64,000 nt of DNA from Marinicella pacifica. GTDB lineage: Bacteria > Pseudomonadota > Gammaproteobacteria > Xanthomonadales > Marinicellaceae. The position numbers were made by a program, and so were the translations under genes. The stretch covers positions 310,001 through 374,000 of the forward strand of contig NZ_BMEO01000002.1 in assembly GCF_014636635.1 (NCBI RefSeq). The letters are read 5' to 3'. The notes under the pieces were generated by a model. It was not told the DNA's origin. It did not search any database and saw only the letters and a program-made list of their open reading frames with translations. Below are positions 19,401 to 28,752 of this stretch, piece after piece (within the stretch, counting starts at the first letter, position 1; each line of letters opens with the position of its first letter).

Positions 19401-20965
19401 AACACGTTAATTTGCCGCCTTTCAGCCGCCGTCAGGTTTCCGTTAAAGTTGACTTGGATGCGACCGCCAGTTGTGCCGCTGATATTGATGTGCCGGTGAC
19501 CGTGATCACCGAACTGGGAGAATTTAACCTCAGCGTGACCCCTAAAACCGCGGTTGACCGGATTCTTAGCGTCGGTGATTTCTTTGCCGGTGCAGAAAAT
19601 AACGACATGATGCAAGCTCAGTTAAATCTGGGTTACAGTAACTGGGTTCAGGATTCAAACAGGGCTTATAGCGGTCAGGCCGGCTGGTTTGCTTCTTCTG
19701 AAAATAATTACTCTGACAAAACCTTAACCTCACCCTGGTTGACACTGGCCGGTGGCGGCAATGTTCTGAGCTTCGCATTGGCCTATGATTTAGAATTTGG
19801 ACAAAATCAATTTTGGGATGGCGCGGTTCTTGAAATGCAATTAGCCGATGATCAAACCTGGTTTGATATTGGTGTTTTAAGTTCGGTTCCTTACGATGGT
19901 CAACTGGCTAACAACAACACTGCCCAGGGTCATTTCGCCTGGTCCGGCAACAGGCCTAACTGGCGTCAGGCAACGGTTGATCTGGGCGAATCCTATGCCG
20001 GAAAAACCATCCGTTTCCGCTTCCGCGTGTTGTCTGATTACAACTCACAAAACACCGGATTTTGGGTCGATGACATCCGCTTAACCCATGTTTACAACCG
20101 CGAGGAATTTGTCTGTGACAGTTGCGTCAACAGCGGCAATGTCCGCCCGTTAAAAGGCTCATGGTATGATCCGAAATACAATGGCCACGGATTTATTATC
20201 GAATACACCGGTCGCGATGATTTGTATTACAGTATGTTTTACACCTATGATGACAATGGCAAACCCGAATGGTATTTATCTTACAGTTTCTTGGAAAACG
20301 GCACTTTAAATGATGCCTATGAACCCGACACTCTGCAAAAGCCAAAATACGATTACAGCATCAATCCGGCCCAGGGTTTCCCGTTGGTGCCCGATCCTGC
20401 TTTGACAGATGGCCGCTTACGGTTTGATTTTAATAACCAAACCGCCCGTAATCATGTGGCTTGTCAGGATGGCACTGAACGCAATCTGGATCAGGTGGCA
20501 TTGGCCCAGTGGCGCATCAATAATGAGCAGCAAACCTGGTGCATTCAACCGATTGTCTCCAACGAAAACAAAGCCGAGCCTGATTTCGGTAACTCATGGT
20601 ACGCGGGAGATCTGGATGAAGGCTGGGGTTTTTCGGTTATTCACGCCAGAAACACCACCCAGACCTATTTGTTTTATTATGACGGCGATGGCGCTTCACG
20701 CTGGGCCCTGGCTGATAAACCCGGTCTACAAACCGGACAAGACTACGAAACCGGCTTCTTCCAGATACAGGGTTACCCGCGAGATGCCGCACCACAGAAT
20801 TTAACGTACAGTCAGATTGGCACCTTACGCTTTAATCTGCAAAATACCCTTCGGGATTTAAGCACCGACGGCTTCACCGATTTTGACTTAACCTATGATG
20901 GCGTGGAAGGCGGCCACTGGCAGCGCCAGGGCATCCCCATTAAAACCTTATTTCCGGGTCATTAA
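16487..20965 (+). CDS. Giant secreted BNR/VPS10-like repeat protein with PA domain
   Basis: A 1492-residue protein from the ATG at 16487; an in-frame TTG at 16469 is less likely. A hydrophobic N-terminal signal or anchor is followed by BNR/sortilin-like propeller repeats (GGVWKSTDDGQSW, GVFVSEDFGETW, GIMRSDNLGVSW). A protease-associated domain is inserted at about 285-404 (GKIALIERGQCDF, AGAKVVLVY). More BNR repeats follow to about 900 (GGVSKSEDGGATF, RLIKSTNGGQSWF), then a CARDB-like beta domain (about 905-1040) and a jelly-roll region (about 1045-1205, FWVDDIRLTH). It ends in two copies of the G-x-W domain (GSWYDPKYNGHGF near 1223; SWYAGDLDEGWGF near 1368). No protease catalytic motif is visible. 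It is probably an extracellular binding or adhesion protein. Confidence 0.88.
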   Translation: MKLIVNFLLLTILAVSVWILLPETETSITEKSLKIKDTDVFKKQKEPKQYDKPDQAARWLADRRRTPTGTQNPSQLNMAVKRQMHGVEKNLKSGQTLAMRFDEMGPGVFGGRIRGFVIHPDKPGYLLAGGVSGGVWKSTDDGQSWQPKTDFLPNIAIGSMLIDPDNPERVFIGTGEGFFNFDAAQGAGVFVSEDFGETWQQLSATDNPDFYYVNRLARIPGSDVLLAATNAGIMRSDNLGVSWQESSGHQTSGRGFTDLKRDPANSQHLLAYHFGAPNQVKATLLVTAPAGIAGQYDAVPAAFGGELPANGITGEIVLARDNVGATQDACESIKNDISGKIALIERGQCDFTVKVKNAQNAGAKVVLVYQNDNSLPIIMGGEDSTITIPAVMIARTIGNNIINNPGAVSGVVKPATVVDLNRFIMRSVDAGNNWQILNNHGLPIEEVERMELGFAQTGKVYVAVSKEAVDLSGGGTSGTLGLWTANPGTQLQFNKTVSQTNFIERQGWYDLAVAVNPNDANHVLVGAIDLYSSNDGGQSIVKNSAWYPAPGQIERYIHADHHGYFFSPHNPNDIYFVTDGGVSKSEDGGATFFDLNNGLNISQSYGIAVSPDGQFINSGTQDNGAQIYFGDQQNWLEWQGGDGGYSAWDQQQSQYVYNSYVRGQLYGSRTGGLTAEAIELPDTDGALFIQPYVLDDNNGNRMLVGTNKVYYSNNIRQLSNANWQDITGVINGASVSAVAFNPHKPSQALAGMANVNAQQLIKIDGLGSTNSVTKITLDSQVIGPYPSIVTDIRVDEFDTTGQTYYLTLGGYFENRLIKSTNGGQSWFSIAGNLPDIPLYQVINDPLNANRLFVGSELGLWVGETVNGTDYNWLRYDYGPAFTRVMDLVWNGDHDLFIGTHGRGTYRAQRNPVSVSLVKFIATDASCDDDNYLDKGEQGHLMLMLENHSDQTLNQVAVSLNNAGTLTVLDGTKHVNLPPFSRRQVSVKVDLDATASCAADIDVPVTVITELGEFNLSVTPKTAVDRILSVGDFFAGAENNDMMQAQLNLGYSNWVQDSNRAYSGQAGWFASSENNYSDKTLTSPWLTLAGGGNVLSFALAYDLEFGQNQFWDGAVLEMQLADDQTWFDIGVLSSVPYDGQLANNNTAQGHFAWSGNRPNWRQATVDLGESYAGKTIRFRFRVLSDYNSQNTGFWVDDIRLTHVYNREEFVCDSCVNSGNVRPLKGSWYDPKYNGHGFIIEYTGRDDLYYSMFYTYDDNGKPEWYLSYSFLENGTLNDAYEPDTLQKPKYDYSINPAQGFPLVPDPALTDGRLRFDFNNQTARNHVACQDGTERNLDQVALAQWRINNEQQTWCIQPIVSNENKAEPDFGNSWYAGDLDEGWGFSVIHARNTTQTYLFYYDGDGASRWALADKPGLQTGQDYETGFFQIQGYPRDAAPQNLTYSQIGTLRFNLQNTLRDLSTDGFTDFDLTYDGVEGGHWQRQGIPIKTLFPGH

Positions 20966-20974
20966 TGATTAGAC

Positions 20975-21000
20975 AAAGCCCATCTTCAGGTGGGCTTTTT
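20975..21000. terminator. Bidirectional terminator between BNR gene and gshA
   Basis: A stem AAAGCCCA/TGGGCTTT with an 8-nt loop TCTTCAGG at 20975-20998 is followed by Ts on the plus strand. It sits between the stops of two convergent genes. Confidence 0.8.
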
Positions 21001-22352
21001 TAATAGGCACAAAGACGGTATATTTCGCTCAGTTCCTGTTGCCAGACACCGTGGTATTTACCCAGCTTTCTTTCGGCCGGTGTTACCCCGGTGTCGGCAA
21101 TTTCCTGGAGCGCGGTTAAATGCACGCTTTCATCTTTGCCACATGAGGTCTTGATGGCACGTTTTTCTAAGCCTGCGCGGGACATGGCCAACATGCGTAA
21201 GGCCAAATCACGCACCTTTTCACCTTTAAACGCAGTACACAGACCATATTTCGGCACCTGACTACGTAAATAGGCATGGTCTTCCTGAGTCCAGTCACTT
21301 ATCCAGTCAGCCGCCTGATTCAGTTGTGTGTCGTCATACAAAAGGCCTACCCACAAAGCCGGTAAGGCACAAATTCTGCGCCAGGGACCTCCATCGGCAC
21401 CACGCATTTCTAAAAACTTTTTCAGCCTGACTTCCGGGAAAGCAGTGGTTAAATGATCTTCCCAGTCTTTGATGGTGGGTTTTTCGCCCGGTAATATCTT
21501 CAGATGACCGCTTAAAAAATCCCGAAACGATAAACCCGCTGCATTCAGGTATTTACCTTTGCGCTGTACAAAATACATCGGCACATCCAGCATGTAATCC
21601 ACATAACGCTCAAACCCCATGCCCGGTTCAAACACAAAAGGCAAAATACCACAGCGGTGCGGGTCGGTGTCGGTCCAAATATGCGAACGGTAACTCAAAT
21701 AACCATTGACCCGGCCATCGGTAAACGGTGAATTGGCAAATAGAGCGGTGGCCACCGGCTGTAAAGCCAGACTCACCCGAAATTTTTTCACCATATCCGC
21801 TTCAGAAGAAAAATCCAGGTTGGCCTGAATGGTACAGGTGCGTTTCATCATATCCAAACCTAAAGAGCCGACTTTGGGCATGTAGGCGCTCATGATCTTA
21901 TAACGATCTTTTGGCATAAACTGAATGTCATCACGGCTTGCAGTGGGTTGAAAACCCATGCCCAAAAAGGCCGTGCCCAGGGGTTCGGCGATGCTTTTGA
22001 GTTCTTTTAAGTGTTGATTGGTTTCAGCACAGGTCTGATGAACATCGCTTAAGGGCGCCCCGGATAATTCCAGTTGTCCACCCGGTTCCAAAGTGATAGA
22101 ACAACCATGGCGACTTAAAGCAATGATGTTGTCCTGCTCATAAACCGGTTGCCATCCGTGCTTATCCGCCAGTTGCTGTAAAATATCGCGGATGCCGCCG
22201 GGTTCTGTGTAATGAAGCGGTTTTAAGCTGTGGCGATGAAAACCAAATTTTTCATGTTCAGTTCCAACTTTCCACATCGATTTTGGTTTACATCCGGCGG
22301 CCAGATAATCAATCAGTTCATGTTTGGATTCAATGCTTATGTGCTTGGTCAT
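21000..22352 (-). CDS. gshA: Glutamate-cysteine ligase, GCS2 (plant/proteobacterial) type
   Basis: A 450-residue enzyme for the first step of glutathione synthesis, joining glutamate and cysteine with ATP. Landmarks of the type shared by plants, alphaproteobacteria and Xanthomonadales are WKVGTEHEKFGFH, EPGGQLELSGAPL, MGFQPTASRDDIQ, YMPKVGSLGLDMMKRTCTIQANLDF split over two segments, and FLEMRGADGG. The chosen ATG at 22352 begins MTKHISIESKHEL; a longer frame upstream would run into the divergent gene's leader. gshB is not in the window. Confidence 0.93.
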   Translation of the reverse strand: MTKHISIESKHELIDYLAAGCKPKSMWKVGTEHEKFGFHRHSLKPLHYTEPGGIRDILQQLADKHGWQPVYEQDNIIALSRHGCSITLEPGGQLELSGAPLSDVHQTCAETNQHLKELKSIAEPLGTAFLGMGFQPTASRDDIQFMPKDRYKIMSAYMPKVGSLGLDMMKRTCTIQANLDFSSEADMVKKFRVSLALQPVATALFANSPFTDGRVNGYLSYRSHIWTDTDPHRCGILPFVFEPGMGFERYVDYMLDVPMYFVQRKGKYLNAAGLSFRDFLSGHLKILPGEKPTIKDWEDHLTTAFPEVRLKKFLEMRGADGGPWRRICALPALWVGLLYDDTQLNQAADWISDWTQEDHAYLRSQVPKYGLCTAFKGEKVRDLALRMLAMSRAGLEKRAIKTSCGKDESVHLTALQEIADTGVTPAERKLGKYHGVWQQELSEIYRLCAY

Positions 22353-22422
22353 AGACAGGCGCCGGTATAAGATAATAAGATATAAAATGATACCAAACTT
22401 AACCCATAAAACCACTTCATTT

Positions 22423-23898
22423 ATGGATATTTATATCACCTGTTTACGATATCTAATCCTCATGACCATCAGCTGGCAGTGCGTGGCTGATTCTTCGCTG
22501 ATCAACCGGGGCAATGGTGCTGAACCGGATTCTTTAAATCCGCACCGGGCACAAGGTCTCAACAGCCACCACATTTTATTGGATGTCTATGAAGGTCTGT
22601 TTACTTACGATATAAACGGTGAGCCGGTTTTGGGGGTGGCTGAACATGTTGAAGTCAGTGAAAACGGATTAAACTGGGAAATAACACTGAAAGACCAGGC
22701 CCGCTGGAGTGATGGTGAGCCGGTGGTGGCCGCTGATTTTATTCATGCATGGCAGCAAGCGGTGGCACCTGAAACCGCCTCTGCGTATGCATTTTTATTC
22801 GATAATCTGCGTCATCAGGGCACGTTGCAGGTCAGCAGTGCATCACCGAAAAAAATCACAATACAATTAAACCGGGCGGATCCCGGCTTTGCGGCAAAAC
22901 TGGTATTACCGGTGTTTGCTCCCTCGGCAAGGCATCGCAGCGAGGGGGCGGTTTACAATGGTGCCTATTTAATCGCCGAACACCTGCCGCATGAGCGCTT
23001 AGAATTACATAAAAACCCCCATTTCCATGCTGCCCAAAGCGTTCAGGTTGGTCGTGTAAATTATGTGGTCACGGAAAATCAGAACAGTGAATTACTCAAA
23101 TTCAGAGCCGCTGAACTGGATATCACCGAAACCATTCCCGACAGTCAGCTGGACTGGTTACGCGCGCATTATCCCGAGGCATTGCGTATTGCGCCCTATA
23201 ACGGCAGTTTTTTTCTTGGCCTGAATTTAGCCGATAAGCACCTTAAAGACATCGCTTTGCGAAAAGCACTGAATGCCGCCATTGACCGTGATATTCTGGT
23301 TGAAAAAGTACTGAAATCGGGTCAGAAACCGGCGTTTGGTCTGATTCCGTCTGAAGACAATACCGGCAATGGCTTTGATCCGGTTAAAGCCAGACATTAT
23401 TTAGCACAAAGTAACTTCAATACCCAAAGTGACCGCCTGCAGTTACTTTACAACAACAGCAACAACCAAAAGAAAACAGCGCTGGCAGTGGCCGCCATGT
23501 GGCGTCAGTTCTTAGGGGTTAAAACCCAGCTAAAAAACCAAGAATGGAAAGTCTTTATCAAAACCCGCCAAGGACCGAACAAACAAGTGTTCAGAGGCGG
23601 TTGGATTGCCGATTACAATGATCCGCTGAATTATCTGCAGCTGTTTGAATCGACTTCACGTTTTAATTATTATCATTTTAATAACAAAGCCTATGACCGG
23701 CTGGTTGAACAAATCCGAACCACAACCGCCGCAGACAAAAGAAAGCCATTGATACAACAGGCTGAGGCTGTTTTGCAATCAGAATATCCGATGATTCCTT
23801 TGTACTTTTATGTGTCCCGGCATTTGGTCAATCCTGATCTCAAAGGCTATGTCGATAATCTGTCAGATCAACATTTAAGCCGTTATCTGCACTTTTAA
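22423..23898 (+). CDS. Peptide-binding protein of the OppA family (SBP_bac_5)
   Basis: A 491-residue solute-binding protein. From the ATG at 22423 it starts with a signal peptide (ITCLRYLILMTISWQCVADSS); in-frame upstream ATGs would lack a proper signal. Family landmarks are GAEPDSLNPHRAQGL, DVYEGLF, SDGEPVVAADFIHAWQQ, ALRKALNAAIDRD and the C-terminal FRGGWIADYNDPLNYLQ. It binds oligopeptides in the periplasm for ABC import, or for murein-peptide recycling as in MppA. No permease or ATPase gene adjoins, so it is an orphan receptor. It is divergent from gshA with only about 70 bp between the starts. Confidence 0.9.
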   Translation: MDIYITCLRYLILMTISWQCVADSSLINRGNGAEPDSLNPHRAQGLNSHHILLDVYEGLFTYDINGEPVLGVAEHVEVSENGLNWEITLKDQARWSDGEPVVAADFIHAWQQAVAPETASAYAFLFDNLRHQGTLQVSSASPKKITIQLNRADPGFAAKLVLPVFAPSARHRSEGAVYNGAYLIAEHLPHERLELHKNPHFHAAQSVQVGRVNYVVTENQNSELLKFRAAELDITETIPDSQLDWLRAHYPEALRIAPYNGSFFLGLNLADKHLKDIALRKALNAAIDRDILVEKVLKSGQKPAFGLIPSEDNTGNGFDPVKARHYLAQSNFNTQSDRLQLLYNNSNNQKKTALAVAAMWRQFLGVKTQLKNQEWKVFIKTRQGPNKQVFRGGWIADYNDPLNYLQLFESTSRFNYYHFNNKAYDRLVEQIRTTTAADKRKPLIQQAEAVLQSEYPMIPLYFYVSRHLVNPDLKGYVDNLSDQHLSRYLHF

Positions 23899-24641
23899 GC
23901 ACGTTGGTAAACATCAAAACGACAGGTTTTTCCGTTAATCTGAAACGTGGGTTTAGCATCACTCAAGGTGGCGGATTTTTGCGGCCTTTTCACCACCAGC
24001 CGTTGACAGCTGGCCTGCCAGGCCGCTTTGAATAATTCATGACTGTCATCGCTTGTGTGCTGATGCAGCTGTTGTAAAATCGCCATATCTTTTTTAACCC
24101 GGGCTGATTTTTTGCTGTCAGGAAACATCGGATCCAAATAAATCACATCGAAATCACCGCTCTGAAAAACCGTGGTGGCATCACCGATTTGCAAGTCAAA
24201 TGGTTCCCGGTCAGCGGGAATTCGCGTTAAGGCATCGGCTATAAGAGCCGCTAACAGGGGATGACGCTCATAGGCGGTGACTTTAAAACCGACCGTCTGC
24301 AATATCATCGCATCCCGGCCCAAACCCGCGGTGGCATCCAATAACCGAATTTTAGATTGGTTTTTGATGCGGCAGGCTTTCACCAACTGTTCATGGGCAG
24401 CACGCTTGAGGCGATAAAGAAATTGTGGGCTGCAAAAATCAATGGCCAGCGACTGAAAAGATTGGTCTTGATGCCGTAAAGACAAAACCCCGTCCACATA
24501 GGACAGGGTTAAGTCATCATCGAGTTTATTCAGGACAACAGCCGGATCAAAATCCAACTGTTGCAATCTGTTTTCAGCGTTTATGGCGGGCCACGAAGTC
24601 ACGTTTTTTGGCACCCCGGTAAACCTGACGAGGGCGACCAA
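23895..24641 (-). CDS. rsmJ: 16S rRNA m2G1516 methyltransferase RsmJ
   Basis: A SAM-dependent methyltransferase of the YhiQ/RsmJ family. Motif I is [14 protein letters not shown], followed by [17 protein letters not shown], the catalytic-region VIYLDPMFP and a terminal VVKRP. The ATG at 24641 gives 248 residues, close to the family length, but lies 68 nt inside the 3' end of gltA. TTG codons at 24566 and 24557 would remove the overlap but have no clear ribosome site, so the start is uncertain. The stop codon overlaps the convergent peptide-binding protein gene by 4 nt. Confidence 0.88.
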   Translation of the reverse strand: MVALVRFTGVPKNVTSWPAINAENRLQQLDFDPAVVLNKLDDDLTLSYVDGVLSLRHQDQSFQSLAIDFCSPQFLYRLKRAAHEQLVKACRIKNQSKIRLLDATAGLGRDAMILQTVGFKVTAYERHPLLAALIADALTRIPADREPFDLQIGDATTVFQSGDFDVIYLDPMFPDSKKSARVKKDMAILQQLHQHTSDDSHELFKAAWQASCQRLVVKRPQKSATLSDAKPTFQINGKTCRFDVYQRA

Positions 24642-25863
24642 TGCGGGTATCGGCGGTTTCGTGCTGTTCTAACCATTGCGCAGTCCAGCCGACGGTGCGT
24701 GCGAGCGCAAACATGACGGTGAACATCTGCACCGGAATATTCAGGGCTTTGTAAATAATCCCCGAATAAAAATCCACATTCGGATACAGCTTACGTTCAA
24801 CAAAATAAGGGTCTTTCAGCGCTATATCCTCCAATTTCATGGCCAGCTCCAGACGCGGATCGTCAATGCCCAGGGCATCCAGTACATCATGGGTGGCTTT
24901 GCGGATTATGGTGGCCCGTGGGTCAAAGTTTTTATACACGCGGTGACCAAATCCCATCAGGCGGAACGGATCATCTTTATCTTTGGCTTTGGCAATGAAT
25001 TTATCAATCTGACTGACATCACCGATTTCATCCAGCATATTGAGCACCGCCTCATTGGCACCACCATGCGCCGGGCCCCACAGGGATGCGATACCGCCTG
25101 CGATACTGGCATACGGATTGGCGCCGGTTGAACCGACTAATCGCACCGTTGAGGTACTGGCATTTTGTTCATGATCGGCATGCAAAATAAACAGCAAATC
25201 AAGCGCTTTGGCAGCCACCGGATTGACCTCGTAAGGTTCAGCAGGTACACCGTACATCATGTGCAACAACCGCTCGGTAAAATTCAGACTGTTGTTGGGG
25301 TACATAATCGGCTGGCCAATGTAGTTTTTATAGACCGCAGCCGCCACGGTCGGCATTTTGGCTATCAGGCGAATCGCTGCCAGATGACGGTCTTTGGGAT
25401 TATTGACATCGGTGTCATTGTGATAAAAAGCGGCAAAAGAACCCACCACACTCATCATCATGGCCATCGGGTGGGCATCGTACTGAAAACCCTTCATAAA
25501 AGAACGGATCTTCTCATGCACCATGGTGTGACGGGTAATCAGAGAAGTGAAATCATCATACTCCTGGCTGGTGGGCAATTCACCATTGAGCAAAAGATAC
25601 GACACTTCCATAAAATTGCTGTTTTCGGCGAGCTGTTCGATGGGGTAACCACGGTACAACAAAACCCCTTCCTGACCATCAATAAAAGTGATGTCACTGG
25701 TGCAGGCGGCCGTTGCCGCAAAACCCGAATCATAAGTGAAGTAGCCGGTTTGCTGGTGCAGGGTTTTGATGTCAAAGGTGGGCGGACCTAACACGGAACG
25801 CTTGACCGGCAGTTCGGCGGTTTTTCCTTCAGGGGTGGTGATTTTTACAACGTCGTCACTCAT
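24574..25863 (-). CDS. gltA: Citrate synthase, type II
   Basis: A 429-residue TCA-cycle enzyme condensing oxaloacetate and acetyl-CoA. The ATG at 25863 has the ribosome site TTTGGAGAATAATAAG. Landmarks are [19 protein letters not shown], the catalytic His regions [11 protein letters not shown] and [13 protein letters not shown], and a terminal [10 protein letters not shown]. The N-terminal extension is that of the NADH-sensitive gammaproteobacterial type. rsmJ starts inside its 3' end. Confidence 0.96.
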   Translation of the reverse strand: MSDDVVKITTPEGKTAELPVKRSVLGPPTFDIKTLHQQTGYFTYDSGFAATAACTSDITFIDGQEGVLLYRGYPIEQLAENSNFMEVSYLLLNGELPTSQEYDDFTSLITRHTMVHEKIRSFMKGFQYDAHPMAMMMSVVGSFAAFYHNDTDVNNPKDRHLAAIRLIAKMPTVAAAVYKNYIGQPIMYPNNSLNFTERLLHMMYGVPAEPYEVNPVAAKALDLLFILHADHEQNASTSTVRLVGSTGANPYASIAGGIASLWGPAHGGANEAVLNMLDEIGDVSQIDKFIAKAKDKDDPFRLMGFGHRVYKNFDPRATIIRKATHDVLDALGIDDPRLELAMKLEDIALKDPYFVERKLYPNVDFYSGIIYKALNIPVQMFTVMFALARTVGWTAQWLEQHETADTRIGRPRQVYRGAKKRDFVARHKR

Positions 25864-25983
25864 CTTATTATTCTCCAAATACACAGCTTGTGTGGGTTTC
25901 AAACAAGCGTTCATTTTAGCATCTTATTGAAACCGTTTAAAACAAAAGCCCATGACCGAAGTCAAAATTGGCTTTTTTAGCCA

Positions 25984-26014
25984 TAAAAAAACCCGACTTC
26001 AATCGGGTTTTTTT
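25984..26014. terminator. Intrinsic terminator of rpmE2
   Basis: A stem ACCCGA/TCGGGT around CTTCAA (25991-26008) is flanked by A and T runs on both sides. It can act in both directions, but the minus-strand L31 gene directly upstream is the likely user. Confidence 0.8.
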
Positions 26015-26036
26015 AATCATTTTTGGCGTGTCGCCT

Positions 26037-26282
26037 TTATTTTCTTTGGTAACGGCGTTTAAATCGATCCACACGACCGCCGGAATCAACCACTTTGTGC
26101 TGTCCGGTATAAAAAGGGTGTGATTTGGATGAAATTTCGATTTTTACCAAAGGATATTCGTTACCGTCTTCCCATTTGATGGTTTCATTACTGTGCAGAC
26201 AGGAGCGTGTCAAAAACGCGAAATCTGCGCCTGCATCTTGAAATACCACTTCACGGTATTCAGGGTGAATGTCTTTTCTCAT
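26037..26282 (-). CDS. rpmE2: Ribosomal protein L31, type B
   Basis: An 81-residue protein starting [16 protein letters not shown] at 26282. It contains the type-B pattern [28 protein letters not shown] and lacks the zinc-binding CxxC of type A. Type-B L31 typically replaces the zinc form under zinc starvation. I looked for a Zur-like palindrome upstream and saw none. A terminator follows. Confidence 0.95.
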   Translation of the reverse strand: MRKDIHPEYREVVFQDAGADFAFLTRSCLHSNETIKWEDGNEYPLVKIEISSKSHPFYTGQHKVVDSGGRVDRFKRRYQRK

Positions 26283-26473
26283 AATTATATCCGGTGTTCT
26301 GTCCAAAACAAGACCGCGTATTTTAAAGAACAAAGCCCGTAAAGTAAAGCCACAATACACTTTTCAAGGGGCTGCAAGACAAAATAATTCCATCAAAATT
26401 CAAAATTGCGACTGTTTCACATTTCTTTTTTATTTTCTGGCGCTACAATGGCGTCTTTTAACGACCAAAATCC

Positions 26474-27139
26474 ATGCGACAGCTTGTATTACTGATCATT
26501 ATTTTTGCTCTGGTCGCGTGTGCCGCTGCACCCAACAAACCCGATTACAACCCATTGGTCAATGCCTTAATCAGCCAAGACCGAAGTGCCATCATCGTGG
26601 CCCGTGACACCCTGTCGATGTCCGTTAAAAACGACAACATCATTAACTTGTATTTATTGATGATTGATAACAACCCGTCGGCGGTGGTGGCCAATTCAAA
26701 AATACTCATCGAAAATTACCACCAATACAGCTTTTATCAACAACAAATTCTTAAGCCCATCTTATTATGGGCTTATCTTCACCCCATTTATCGGCGTGAA
26801 ACCGCCCGTGATATCCGCATTTTGCAGCGCGAAGAATTGCTGGTCGCACCCAGCAACATCGATTTTGCCCAGTGTGTGGACGAACAACCCATGTGTGCCA
26901 ATTTAATGCGTGGTCGCCTTAAAACCATTTCATCAACCCATGAAATTAACCAGCGACTCACTGAAATGGCCAACAACGATCCCTGCATTAATCTTACTGA
27001 AAAAAACCTGGCCGGTGAATTTGCCAATCAATGCCTGGCCAACCGCAAAGGTGATTTAAAAATAAACCTGCTCAGTCCGCCGAAGTTTATCGCCGATCAA
27101 TGGCTGGCGATATTAGAAGACAGACAGGCTTTTGAATAA
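26474..27139 (+). CDS. Putative lipoprotein of unknown function
   Basis: A 221-residue protein with a lipoprotein signal: lipobox LVAC with Cys16. The mature part is mostly helical by composition and contains further Cys residues (FAQCVDEQPMCANL, DPCINL, ANQCLAN). No family is recognised. It is divergent from rpmE2 and convergent with the M28 peptidase, so it is its own transcription unit. Confidence 0.7.
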   Translation: MRQLVLLIIIFALVACAAAPNKPDYNPLVNALISQDRSAIIVARDTLSMSVKNDNIINLYLLMIDNNPSAVVANSKILIENYHQYSFYQQQILKPILLWAYLHPIYRRETARDIRILQREELLVAPSNIDFAQCVDEQPMCANLMRGRLKTISSTHEINQRLTEMANNDPCINLTEKNLAGEFANQCLANRKGDLKINLLSPPKFIADQWLAILEDRQAFE

Positions 27140-27144
27140 AACAT

Positions 27145-28488
27145 TTACGGCGCTTCAAAAGACTCAGCAAATATCAAATCGCCTGAATTAAAATCCACAC
27201 CCACTAAATCAATTAATGTGGCCAGATTGGCTCGGACAATACCCGCACCCATGCTCGGATCGATATTTTCTGCCCGGTCATTGACCGTATGGTAAGCAAA
27301 ATAATTCCACACATCCGGTTCATTGGAGGTCACCGCCGGAACACCGGCTTGGCTAAAACTGACAAAATCAGTACAACACATATTCAAACTGACTTGCCAA
27401 TCCAAATCTGTGTACAGCTGACCGTTCAAAGCCACTTGCTGCGCCAGACTTTGGTATTGTTGTGAATTGGTACCGGCCACGGCGGTGTTGTTCCCCGGAG
27501 AGCGATAACCAATCATATCCATATTAAGCATGCCTTTGATTTTAGCGATATCACCTGTATTGGTAAAATGGGTCACCACTTCTTGAGAGCCTTTTAAGCC
27601 ATTCTCTTCTTCAATAAAACACATATAGACAATCGAAGCTTCGGTCTTATATTGAGAAATGACATGGGCCATTTCCAATACACCGGAACAACCTGAAGCA
27701 TTGTCTTCAGCACCGGGCGACGGTAAAAAATCATTCTTGTTTTGGTTTCGGGAATCCATATGCGCCCCCACCACATACCAGTCATCGGCACGTGTTGTAC
27801 CGACCTGAAACCCCAGCACATTAAAGCCCCGGTAATTGGCATGTAAAGAAACCCGCGACGTGTTCAGGCCTAAGGCATTAAAATGATTCTCCAACCACTC
27901 ACCGGCGATCATCAGATCGGCTTCCAGCATCCGGTTTAAACCGGCCAGATAGTCAACCTGGTTAAACCAGCGATTCTGATTCACCTGATTCAGTACATAT
28001 TGAATATCATCATTTCTTTGCAGGCTTTTATTTAAAGCACGGTTACTGATTTGATAACTAAGAACGGTATTTTTTTGAAAAGGCAGGATGGATTTATGGG
28101 CGAGCAGCTGTTTCTTATCACGGATTTTCGACGTGTTGATTATCCGCACCAAATCTCCTGAAAATATAGGATCAAGATTGTCGTGTAAAAGCTGATCATT
28201 GTCAGAATGGTCACAATGTCCCAAAACATGAAAAGCCAGGGAAGACACATCAATATCAGTTAAAACGGTTTTAACCACAACACCCGGCGGCCATTGGTGA
28301 TTATTGTCAGCGGTGACCACCAGCAATTCATCGCCCATTTCAAGCCACCAATCGACTTGTGGGGATTGTTTCACTTCGTTCAATAATTGAGGGCCAATGC
28401 CATGAACATTGAGTACCGTTAATTCGTCTGTATTGGCGAAGACTGACTGCAGAAAAAACAGTGCCAAAAAGCATAAAATCTTTTTCAT
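27145..28488 (-). CDS. Secreted M28-family zinc aminopeptidase
   Basis: A 447-residue secreted peptidase with signal peptide MKKILCFLALFFLQSVFA from the ATG at 28488. The M28 zinc ligands are all visible: His and Asp in GAHMDS (about 244-246), Asp in GAEDNASG, Glu-Glu in CFIEEENG (about 293), Asp in MLNMDMIG and a final His in YHTVNDRAENID. It removes N-terminal residues from peptides outside the cytoplasm. The protein ends in LIFAESFEAP, a variant of the C-terminal tail seen on three other secreted proteins here. Confidence 0.9.
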   Translation of the reverse strand: MKKILCFLALFFLQSVFANTDELTVLNVHGIGPQLLNEVKQSPQVDWWLEMGDELLVVTADNNHQWPPGVVVKTVLTDIDVSSLAFHVLGHCDHSDNDQLLHDNLDPIFSGDLVRIINTSKIRDKKQLLAHKSILPFQKNTVLSYQISNRALNKSLQRNDDIQYVLNQVNQNRWFNQVDYLAGLNRMLEADLMIAGEWLENHFNALGLNTSRVSLHANYRGFNVLGFQVGTTRADDWYVVGAHMDSRNQNKNDFLPSPGAEDNASGCSGVLEMAHVISQYKTEASIVYMCFIEEENGLKGSQEVVTHFTNTGDIAKIKGMLNMDMIGYRSPGNNTAVAGTNSQQYQSLAQQVALNGQLYTDLDWQVSLNMCCTDFVSFSQAGVPAVTSNEPDVWNYFAYHTVNDRAENIDPSMGAGIVRANLATLIDLVGVDFNSGDLIFAESFEAP

Positions 28489-28752
28489 ATGTTTGGTGTG
28501 TGATACTGATAGGTTTATGCTACCACAACTTGCCACTTCGACATGCGGCTTGAATTCACAATTCTTGCATTAAACCAATTTAAGGGGTTCATTCACGATT
28601 CGAGAATGCGTTTGCTGCCTATTTTACATATTCAAATGGCTGTTTCGCGTAATCTTGGTTGATTGTATCACGCTGTACCAGGAGATTAATGTTGCGTTCA
28701 GACTTACACAGTTAAGTGGCTTTTTGCATACGATAAATAAACTTATTGTAAG

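Noticed and set aside
24676-25791. Long plus-strand ORFs (151 and 208 codons) opposite gltA
   Set aside because: The minus strand encodes a complete citrate synthase; the antisense frames are His/Ile-rich without any family pattern.
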